Source of the DNA: Parelaphostrongylus tenuis
Lineage: Eukaryota > Nematoda > Chromadorea > Rhabditida > Metastrongylidae
Reading direction: 5' to 3'
Length of the DNA: 64,000 nt
NCBI GenBank assembly: GCA_019055375.1
Contig: JAHQIW010006392.1
Location: forward strand, 300,251-364,250
In this document: piece after piece, positions 33,025 to 44,200 of the stretch
How positions within the stretch are numbered: the stretch's first letter is position 1
Layout of the letters: each line of letters begins with the position of its first letter
Translations under genes and position numbers: made by a program
Notes under the pieces: model-generated
Database searches by the model: none
What the model saw: only the letters and a program-made list of their open reading frames with translations
Told to the model about the DNA's origin: nothing

Positions 33025-34110
33025 TTAACACTTTCGGGACGGCAGTTGATCGCCCGCACGGCGCGATTCTCAGGCGCGATTTTCGTTATTTGATAAGGGT
33101 TTATTGATTTAATTCGGTCACGAGGTGGCAAATGAAAAAACCGATCTTATTCGCTGAAGAGGGGCGTTTCATAGAAGTGTTAGTGACCAATCGAAAGCTG
33201 AGACTTCAAGCTACAGATCCACGTCATCGGTTTTCGAAATAGCCTTTTCTTCACGTTGTTACAGGAGGAGATTTCTTGCGTTGCAGATGTGCATATTTTT
33301 CGTCAGAGAGAGCCCTTTCTTTGTACTGTTAGTAATCATTCGATAGCATAATCGAATCCATTCCATGCTATGTTGGAATCAGCAACAGTTGCGCTATCGA
33401 ATTATTACTAAAAATCCAAAGTAGTAGCTCTATTCGGCGAGAAGTACGCGTGTCTGAACGCAAGAAATCTCCCCCTGTAACAACGTCAAGAAAAAGCTAT
33501 TTCGAAAATGGGCGACTTTGGGCTGTAGCCTGAAATCTCGGCTTTCGAATGGTCACTAACACTCCTATGAAAAGTTCCTCTTCAGCGTATGAGATCGGTT
33601 TTCGTTTGTCCCCTCATAATCGAATTGAACCGGTTTTTTTCTCGACTTTGACAAAAAGTAGTTCTTTTTTGTATTACTCTGATACTCCATAATTTCCCCT
33701 ACATGGTCATATGCTTTTTGTGCATATATATCTCTTTATACGAAAAAAACCCAAGTGCGAATCATAATCTTCTTTTCGTTTTACAGCAATCACTTGCAAC
33801 CTTCTTGAAAACTAATTTTAGCTTGAGAACTATCGGAATTCGCACTATCGAAGTGACTACTAAAAGCCGAGAGAAGAGCCATCCACAGGCCCAGTCGAGC
33901 AAAGAAATCATTGAATGTGAAACACTGTATCATTTTTACTGCAAGAACGCGATGAAAAACTCTTCCTAGTAGCCGAGCAGATCATTGTAATCACCGAGAT
34001 TGAAGCTTTTGAATGGTTACTAGGAGTTGAAGGAAAAGGTTATTTCCAGCGAGAAAGGCTTCAGAAATTTGAGCTATTGTTTTGGATACACGCCGTCGCG
34101 AAAGGGTTAA
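33025..34110. mobile_element. M1 element with TTAACCCTTTCG-type ends, split by F2
   Basis: Left end TTAACACTTTCGGGACGGC plus AGTTGATCGCCCGCACGGCG; right end GCCGTCGCGAAAGGGTTAA. The interior after the F2 insertion includes GATACTCCATAATTTCCCC and GTGCATATATATCTC, as in the copies at 52.7 and 54 kb. The right end stops only 113 bp before the FOXRED1 start codon. Non-coding; about 590 bp without the nested element. Confidence 0.75.
33119..33616. mobile_element. Foldback element F2, copy A, nested in element M1
   Basis: About 500 bp, almost entirely two inverted arms. Left: GAGGTGGCAAATGAAAAAAC, CGATCTTATTCGCTGAAGAG. Right: CTCTTCAGCGTATGAGATCG, GTTTGTCCCCTCATAAT. It interrupts the M1 element 33025-34110, so it inserted later. 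Shares the GATCTCATTCGCTG module with F1 but has different ends. Confidence 0.8.
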
Positions 34111-34222
34111 TTGAAAGTACCACCCACCTGCTGAGCATGAGCATTGTCTCGACTCATCCTTCGCTTGCGTTCGCTTTCGATCTCCGACGATTGTTTCCAG
34201 GGTTTTTTCATTAAGATCTAGG

Positions 34223-34405
34223 ATGCTCGTGATGCAAGTACGTCGTTGCCTGCGGCAATCGTTTCGACGTATTCATTTGTCGATTTCAAGCCACTGGCAA
34301 ACTTTTGAAAATGAGCGTCATTATGAACCAGGCGAAGACTACATGAAACGAACATGGCACGGTTTGACGTACGACTTCAGACGATGGAGGCGTCGATACG
34401 AAGAG
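34223..34405 (+). other. foxred1: FOXRED1 exon 1 with mitochondrial presequence
   Basis: Sixty-one codons from ATG to a GC donor (GAG|GCATGT). The first 25 residues are Arg/Ser-rich and free of acidic residues, typical of a mitochondrial targeting peptide. The join to exon 2 gives RRWRRRYEEARRDAYRRRN, a seamless basic run. A second ATG three codons later could be the real start. An acceptor TTGTTTCCAG ends at 34200, 22 nt before the ATG, fitting trans-splicing. No nearby GT donor gives a comparable in-frame join except one at 34365, which would drop 14 residues. Confidence 0.6.
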
Positions 34406-37400
34406 GCATGTGAATCACATTACGCTATTATAACTAAATATTTTGACAGTGTTGCCCGATTTTCTACATTTATTTTCTAAGCGAGCGCGCCGTGGTCGAG
34501 TGGTTTTGATGTTCGTCACGGCGCGCGGGCTAACCCTGAACGGGACCATGGACCCAACTCTATGTGTTTAACCCCTCTCACTCCCTCCCCGCCACAGGTG
34601 TTCCTTGTAACAAGGGCACGTTGGGATTAGACACCATTGTTAGACGCAACACACTGAGGAGTTGAACGCGCAGAGGGTTGGGTCCATGGTCCCATAAGAG
34701 CTGAATCCCCCCCTTCCCCCTCCCTACATTCGTTGAGCAGTGAACAAGGAACGTCTTGTGGAAAGTCAGGCTATGCTTGAGATTCCAAGAGACGCGCTCA
34801 TCTAGTATTCCACGACGTTCAAGAAAAGAGAAAAGCGAATTGAATGTTAGAAGTACTAAGATCCGTACAGTGAAAAATATGCACTGTGAAGACTGATCAA
34901 TAAAGTACCAAAGAGCCAAAATACTCTAACGGGAGCGCATGTAGCGCAGCGGTTAGAGGTGCCTTGCAAACATACGTGGTCTTTGGTCCCACGGCATGTC
35001 CATCTTCGGAGTAGGTGAAGTGGTACCAGACTTGTCTGGAAGGATGTCATTGTCAGCACCGAACCCGATACATCTGCAGGCCACCACCGAGCAGTTGTAA
35101 GGATCACATATGCATTTAGTCACCTTACGAAGCTGGGAATAAAATTCAATGCATGGCGCATCCCTGAGGGATTGCTCAACGCTGAAAGCTTTATTCTCTT
35201 TCCTTTACTTTCTAACGAAGATCACCATCATCTACTGTTCTTATTATAAAGAAGGAACTTTTTTTGCGTTAGTTTTCTACTCGAATGTTGACTTTTGGTT
35301 GGTAGGAAGGGTTGATTTCGTGCTATTAATGAGCATACAGTCAATTAAGGGTCATAGTAACGTGAACATCTTTTGAGCAGGCCAAGAAATTTCTTTTGAG
35401 TGATCAGTTGCGATTTTTTAGCGATCCGAGAGTGCGATTACTTATATTTCACTTTTGGCGAATATCGAACTAACAGAGTGGTCGACAATGAGTTTTTCTT
35501 TAGAATCTTGTTTATTTTTGAGAGATTAGCTTCGATATGCTCTCTCATGTGGTCGTTGTCAACTTCCCATGGCCGCATTACGTTCCTCATTTTCAAAGCT
35601 CTCGTCTCCTTTACGAAACTTCTTGATCTGCCACTGGATTGTACGTTCGTTAGCAGTTCCTGGGCTGAATGCGTTGTTGATGTTGCAAGTTCTCTCTGCT
35701 GCTTTACAGCCCATTTTGAACCCGAATGAGAAAATCTTTCGAATTTGCTTTTGTTTAACATCCTTCCCATGGTCTACCTCACCGCGAGTACTTTCGCACC
35801 AACCAATCCTTTCCATAGTCTTTAATAAAAATGTAAAGAGCAAGTAATTCGTCATCAGGAATAAAACATAAAATGAGAAATGCGCCCTGAAAGGTGTATT
35901 ACTAACCACATCCATTCACAAACATAATCCAATATTTCAAATGCAGTAACTCAGTTTATTTCTGAATCTAAGCTATCGACGTTTTCAGGAAGGGTTAATT
36001 AGCATGTGAAAAGAGTAAACGATGTTTTTCTTTTCTCAGTTTTCCCCTTGTTTCTAAAGAAAGGGCTAATTTCTCTTCATTGACAGACTGCCCTTTTCTC
36101 CATCACTTAGGCTCGCAGAGATGCATACCGGCGGCGTAATCCGATCGCTCACATGAAACATTCCGTACTAGACTACGAACTGTTTCCATTTCGTGCCGAA
36201 GTTGTCATTATTGGAGGTGGTTTAACAGGTAGATTACTTGTTTTATTGATCCAAATGCGCAGCATTGTTATATTCAAGCAATCTAGGATCATCTGTTGCT
36301 TATTGGCTGAAGGAGCGCTTTAGAGATGAGGATTTCAAGGTGGTCGTTGTGGAAAATAACGACATGTGAGCTTATGATTTTGCAAATTTCTTCAACAGTT
36401 ACGAAAAAATATCGAATGAAGGTTCAATAAATGCTCAACAATGCTCTCAATTGGTGGAATATCTCAGCAATTCTCTATTCCTGAGCACATCGAGATGTCG
36501 TTATTCGCTGCCGAATTTCTTCGTCATGCGGGAGAGCATCTTCGTATTCTAGGTTGGTGGGTGCCTATGGAATTCGACAGAAGCGTTTAATTGAGCAGAG
36601 CAAGCATGTTTTTATTTATTTATTCTTGTAGACAATGCTACTCCTGATATAAATCTCCTTCCTAATGGATTTCTTTATCTTGCGCGCACTGACGCCGAAG
36701 TAGAAGAAATGAGGAAGAACTGGAAAACTCAGCTGTATGTGCTTGAAAGTTTCTTCTACTTCGATATGGCATGATTAGTACCCTTTTAGTGATAAGGGCG
36801 CTTGTGTTGCCCTTTTGACCAAAGATGAATTGAAAGCTCGCTTCCCCTTCATGGAATTTCAGGATGTTCTCCTTGGGAGCTTAGGTTTGTTGGTCCCTTG
36901 TTTTTAGCTTTCAGTTATTTGGCGCACCATAATTTATTGCTTTCGTTTCAGGGCTTGAGAATGAGGGAACATTTGATACGTGGCAGTTACTTTCAGCTAT
37001 TCGTGAGAAAAGTATTACACTGGGAGTACAGGTCGTTTTTCCTGTTATTCACCTTTTTTTTGAATTTTAAACATTCTACATGTGAATGGGTTTTGCAGTA
37101 TGTCAAGGGCGACGTTGAAGGTTTCACATTTGAGCGGCATCGAACTAGAGCTGATCCTCATGCAATGGAGGATCACGAGGTAGCCGATCAAGAAAAGCTC
37201 CGATCACAGCGGATTACTGGAGTATTAGTGCGTTTGCTAGTTTCGTGACAGTAGTACAATACTAACAGTTTATAACAATTAATGGTCAGGTTCGACCGCA
37301 AATGTCCGGCACATCATCACGACCAATCCGTGCCCATGTAATCGTAAATGCGGCCGGCCCATGGGCGGGAAAAATCGCTGAAATGGCTGGAATCGGTACG

Positions 37401-39005
37401 AATCAATGTCCGCGTAGCTTCCTGGTTAATTTTTTGGGAAATTAGGACAAAATACGTGGATCGAGTGAGAAACAATAGAATCTTTTGATTAATGAAAACT
37501 TGATTTCCTCCGTTGTACTGTGTTACATCTCGCTTGGCAACATTTTGAGAAAAGGATTTCAAGTATTCTTCCGCTATTCGCACCCTGTTCCGACCTCTCG
37601 AAAAATACGTATTTTTTGGTCGTTTTCAGAGTTTGAGTAGACATTCGATAGCTTAAATTTCGAAAAACCAAGAATGCACTCTGTTTCTAGAATGGCCCCT
37701 TTGGTGCGCTGTAGCAGCAAAAGTAAAATAATGCTTCTTAGGCAAAAATTTCTCGCTGAGCAAAGTCTTTCCTATGGACATTTAGTATTCGTTCAATAGT
37801 TTGAATCTCGACCATCCAATGATGAATCTGGTTCTTGAGAAGAACTTATTGCGCTGTAACATCCAGAAAAAGATTGGCTTGCGCAAATATGGCACCGGAA
37901 AAAAGCGTGTGTTTAGTATCAAATGTCCTATCCACATAACGTCAGAGTGCAGTGGTTTGGTGCCAATGTCGCGCTGTGCGAAGCCTAACATTCTTTTGAC
38001 TGCTACAGCACAGTGAGAAGCTCTTCTCAAAAACCAATAATACTATTGGAATCGCCGAGATTCAAGCTGTAGAATGGTTATTGAAAAGCTCTAAGAAAGG
38101 CTTTATTAAGCGAGAAATGTTTGGATGAGAAACACAGTTTTATTTTGCTGTTACAACGCAATATTAAGACTATTTTGAAAATAAAGTGCATCATTCAAAT
38201 TCTATTGGTCTAAGTATAGAATGAATACTAAATTCTAAGAAAATGCGTTTTTCCTGATGGGTTGAAACAGAGTGCGGATAACGGATGTTACCCGGATTTC
38301 CTACCTAACTTTCGGAGAAGAAAATTTTCTTGTTTGCTTATGCAAAAGCCTTATATTGTCACACTGTTTTAGGAAAGGGTGATGGACTGCTTGCTGTTCC
38401 GGTTCCAGTGCGTCCCAGTAAGCGCACGAACTTTGTTATCCATGCTCCAGACGTTCCTGTAGACATGCCAGTGCTTATTGATCCCACAGGCATTCACTGT
38501 AGACAGGCTGACGTTGGAAATACGTTTGTTGTGGGTCGAGTTCAAATGCAGGTATGATCTCGTCGTCGTTTTCAGACTCAAGTCCAAAGAATATTAATTA
38601 ATGTTTTAGGGAGAAGGAAACGTAAACGAGGACGAATCACTCGAAGTAAATTATGATGAATTTTATGAGGAAATTTGGCCTGTTCTTGTGCGACGAGTAC
38701 CTCAGTTCCAAACTGCAAAGGCGAGTGTAAAGTGCTCTAGATCGGTCTTTTGACGTTTTTTTGAACTACATTTTCACGTATATGACGCTTTTTCTTACCT
38801 TGTTTTGGAGTATCATCTATCTTATTTCAGATCAAATCGGCTTGGTGTGGGTTTCAAGATGTTAACACCTTTGACAGTGCTCCAGTAATAGGTGAACATC
38901 CGTTATATCAAAATCTTCATATGTTATGCGGATTCGGAGACCGGTGAGGCCTAAAGTTGTTTAGTTTACAATTGCATATATACATAGTGTACATAAATTT
39001 GCACA

Positions 39006-39054
<49 letters not shown>

Positions 39055-41222
39055 GTATATACGCACACATATCTATGTATACACATAAATAATAAGCACA
39101 TATTCACGTACATATATGTATATTTTTATATATACAGATATACATATAATGTACATGTGTATATCTATATATACATATAGTGTACATGTGTATATCTATA
39201 TATACATATCATGTACATATATGTATATTTGATGTGTATTTCGTGAATTCCTGCTGTGTTTATGAGATCGTAACTCCCAGAGTTTTTGTGAAACTCAATA
39301 TGTTAACATTTTTCAACTAGAGCAATGCTCGATGTAATTCTAGGGTGGATATGTGTGGTAACTGTAATGTGTTGGAAATAGAATACTTATCAAATATCTT
39401 TGAATAGAGGAAGATCTATTGATTCTTTTACGGCGATGCGTAATAATTTCAGTATGTACGCTGTTGGACGTCTTAGGACGTACATCTTGATTTCAATGCC
39501 CACGATTGTTCTGGCGTATTTTGCCCCGCACAGCTTTTTTCGCAGAGTTTTCTTTTTGAGTTAATGGATAAATTAATAGAAACGGAGATTTCTACTAGGG
39601 CTAGTCTTTGAAAAAGCGTTCTAAATGCGTTCTAGTAGCGAATATTATACTACGCTCTATTTTTGGACAAATTGATGTGTCTGCTTGAGTTCTACAACGG
39701 ATATTTTGGTACTAGCACTACTAAATTTGGAGAGCGTAGGCACTTTTGCAACGAAGAGGTGGCCAGTTATTGAGGAGACTCTGATAAGCGTGTCTATAGT
39801 ACAAGCATAGCCTCAACGTTCTCAAAGTCTGCAACTTTACATTGAGAAAGCTATATTATTGGGAGAGAACACACTCTTATTTTCTATAACTCATTTGTAT
39901 CGCCTTTTTAATAAAATATTACTCGTAAAAATCTATTTTGTAATGTAAAACTCCTAGAGAAAACTTATGTGGAGGTTATTTCAATATGGCAGGAGTAATT
40001 GTAGATAAGACGCGACTTTGTCTTGGACAGATTGCGTGCTCCTAACCCATATTTTGATGACATTTGATGTTGTAAATCTTCCGCTCACAACGTTTATTTA
40101 GCAGAACTTTCTCTAATAACTTCTATAGTTAGCAGCTCTACAAGTATTGAACTTTTTTTACATAATAATTATAATAATTGCATATGGTAGCCTTTTCATA
40201 AAGTTCATAAGACTTACGCGCCAATAAATTGCAAAATGAGTTTCCGAAATATAGTCTGCAATCCCTACAAAAAATCATTTCTAATCTGCGATAATATAAT
40301 ATGTACAAATATACCTTTATCTCGAGTGCTTTGTTTAGACCACGCTCAAATTTCAATATATCCTTTCATCATTATTTGAGCCAACATGTCATGTGGTCTG
40401 GTAAGGGCTCTTGTACATCGGGCTGTACAAGAGCCCTTACCAGACCACATGACATGTTGGCTCAAATAATGATGAAAGGATATATTGAAATTTGAGCGTG
40501 GTCTAAACAAAGCACTCGAGATAAAGGTATAATTATGACAAAAGTACCAGCCAATAAGCAATCGAGTGCAGAACACTCGGTGTTAGGTGAATGTTTCACC
40601 TGACATGGAGTGTAAAGCGAACGTCGTCGATAACTATGTATAAGGAGTGTGACGCTCCCGAGAGAACTGGCTATGAAAAGATCGACAGACGACGGGTTCT
40701 GCCGGCTGATGAGTCTGTAAGGACATAATATGTACAGTTTCGACGTATATTAGGTTAATTGCGTAATAACTTTACTTTGTGCAAATAAACTTTGTGTCAC
40801 GTAACGACATCAACCAACACTGAAACGGGCTAAAATGTTTCTTAGATTATGCCCGTTACGAGTCTGCCCGGCATACCTTGCGGCTAATCTTCAAAATGTT
40901 CTCATTGAAATAAATAGATCAAAGTACATGCGAAGTAGAGAGCAATAGTTTCAATCCAAACCAGAGTCAAATGAAACGAAAATTGTTATAGTCTAAAGCG
41001 TCGTTAAGGAAATTGAGTGACAAGCAAAATCTCGACTTCAGACGGGAGTTGCACCCGCATTTCACCCATGCCGGCGTGCATGCTACCACTATACCACAGA
41101 GGACACCGTTTCGCCATCTCTCATTTTTCGATGTATCTCTATCGTAGCCATCAGCCACCAACCTTCAGTAGGTTTGGTTGAGCAAGCAGATATTGCTTTG
41201 AACCCAGTTAAGCTGACAAACA

Positions 41223-41285
<63 letters not shown>

Positions 41286-44200
41286 TCTCGAGATCTCTTA
41301 TGCCTTTACTGCTTTTTTCTCAGTGTTATGATGTGCCAAATACACCTAAGGAAATTGAATGGTAAGCAAAAGTTCGACCTCAGACGGGATGTGATCCCGC
41401 ATTTTATCCGTACTTGAGCGCATTATACACGTACATATGTATGTATACATATGTACATGCATACACATGTATGTATATTTGCGTATGCATGCATATATGT
41501 GCATATATATGAGTGTGTATGTGTACATGCATTTATGTATACATACATACACATATTTACATACTTTTTCGCACTTTATATATCCGTTTCACAGCACTTT
41601 TATCACTGTGTGGATCCCAGTACTTCTAGCATTCAGTCAGTTTCTTCGTTTTTTTCTTGAACGTCATAGAATAACGGCTGAGCACGTCTCCTTGGAATCT
41701 CGAGGGTAGCCTGGCTGTGACATTCCATAGGGCATACGTTGCTGACTGCCGTAGAGTGTTGGGGGGGGGGGGCAGGGTTTAGCTTGCGCGCGCCGTGACG
41801 AGCATCATAATAACTCGGTCGCGGAGCCACCGTATTTATATATATTGTATATATATATATTATATATACTATATATATACATATATATATACATACATAT
41901 ATATGCGTATATATATGTATATCTATATTATTCATAATGACTGTCAGCTTAAATGGGTATAATGCGATATGTGCTTAACCAACAAAGCACGTTAGCAGTT
42001 GGTGGCTGATAGGTATAATAAAAATATATCGAAGAACGAGTGGTTGCGAAGCGGGGCTACAGTGGCGTAGTGATAAGACGCTCGTCAGATATGGGTGAAA
42101 CGCGGTTTCATCTTCCGTCTGAGGTCGAATGCTTGCTTACCGCTCGAATCCTAAAGGTGTATTTGGAACATCATAACACTGCAAAAAAAAAAGCAGTAAA
42201 AGAAATCCAAAGCTCTGTACTGTCGTGAACCACATATGTTTTATAGTGATGTGAATAAGGACTCTGCACATCAATTTAGCACATTATCTCCTAAAGCTGG
42301 CTTGAGTAATGGTTTACTTGATGTTAAAATGTAGACCAACTGACGTTCCTTTACTTTGGCTTGGTTTTAAAACAATACATAAATCATATAAACATAAATA
42401 TATAAAACTTGCAACATAGTACAAATATAATCCTTACAAGAAATACGATATGGTATCAATCTCGTGCTAGTTTTTGAATAGAACGGTAAATGAACTCTTC
42501 ATGCCGACGTTAAGTGAGGTAGCTTTTCTAGGACATATGTATATATGTATAACGTATACACATATATTTGCATAAGTGCCTAAGTGTATATGTGCATATG
42601 TATGAAAGTGTATACAAATTAATGTATGCACCTATGTACATGTGCATATGTGTATAATGTATACATATATGCGTGCATAAAAGTGTTTGTAAGTGACATG
42701 CCATATGCTGGTTCTTTCATACACGAGAATAGTACATCATGTGTTTTCTTGTGTCTGCGTGGCTACGATGAATACTGGTTGTCATATGGAACGAATGGTT
42801 ATACAGTCACATTGATAGCTTTGAAATAACGATAGCGCTAAGTTCCTTCTATAAATCTCTGAACTTACCAACTTCTATAGTGTATTAATTATTGAGGAAT
42901 CATCGAGAGTTGTGGAACAACGGCATCTCATACGCTGTGAAGCATTGTTTTTGACAAGTAAGACTGTCGTTATCTCTTTTTCAGACGTTGTGGTGAGTGG
43001 TGAATATTATATGGAATGAGCCTGTATGAAAACCACAAACTAAACATCGTCAACCTTTATACAATCTGCGCAGATTCATAAAATGCTGGTAGCATAATTG
43101 GATGGTGGACAAGTTTTCTTTTAGTACACACAAGTTACATATGATTCAACCCTCTGTAGTGCGTGACTCGAAAACGGGTTACGATTCGTTGTGATTATGA
43201 GGGGGCAAATGAAAAAACCGATCTCATTTCCTGAAGAGCAACTTTTCGTAGGAGTGTCAGTAACCATTCGAAAGCTGAGAGTTCATGTTACAGCGCCACA
43301 TTGCCGATATTCGAAAAAGCTTTTTTTGACATTGCTACAGAAGGAGATTCTTCCGTTACAGACGCGCATAATTCTCTGCAGAGCTCTTTTTTTGAACTAT
43401 TAGTAATTCCATAGCATAATCGTTTTTGATTCCAAGGCTGTGCTTATCTCCTGAAAGGACCGTTTTTCTACAACACAGCAAGTAAAATAAGTTGAATTCG
43501 CATGCGTGAGCAAGGGGTGTTTGGCCAGTTGCATGCCCGCGCGTGAGGTGGCCACGTTCGATGACGTGATGATCATCGATCCTTCTGGCATATGAACGCG
43601 TAGAGAAGTATTGCATCAGCAGTTTATTTGGCCGTCTCACGCAAAGCCACGTGAATTGGCCAAAGATCCCCTTCCTTACGCATGCGAATTCAACTTATTT
43701 GCGTTCTGCGTTGCAGAGAAACGGTCTTTCCGGGATATAAGCACAGCATTGAAATCAAAACGATTACGTCATCCAATGATTACTAATAATCCAAAGAAAG
43801 AGCTCTGTCCGGCGAGAATTATGCACATCTGCAACGCAAGAAATCTATAACTATGTCAAAAAAGACTTTTCCGAAAAGCGGCGGCATGGGGTTGTAGCCT
43901 GAAGTCTCAGCTTCCGAATTGTTACTAACACTCCTATGAAAAGTTCCTCTCCAGTGAATGAGATCGGTTTCCCATTTGTCCTCTCATAATGGAGTAGCAC
44001 TGATGTCAACGCCACAACTTGACTCACAAGAGCTCACTGTAATGCGTGCGCGCTCTGATACAAATTTGCTATTTATTTTATCCTCAATCTTATTCTATTT
44101 GATCGCATATTCTTACAGCACTTAGTTTTAGTAGCTTTGCAATATTCTGCGAAGAATTTATCTTTATTAGCGGCGAACATTTAATATCACCTCGTAACAT

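Noticed and set aside
34087..34212. Minus-strand frame MKKPWKQSSEIESERKRRMS ending at a GTGGGT donor, considered as a first exon (for VAV or another gene).
   Set aside because: It is antisense to the FOXRED1 upstream region and does not resemble a CH-domain start; the true VAV first exon ([10 protein letters not shown]) was found at 25122-25243 in correct phase.
35400..35729. Plus-strand frames of 92-109 codons over the mariner relic.
   Set aside because: Antisense shadows of the decayed transposase on the minus strand.
41223..41935. Tyr/Ile-rich frames as small membrane proteins.
   Set aside because: They are translations of AT and TATG microsatellites.
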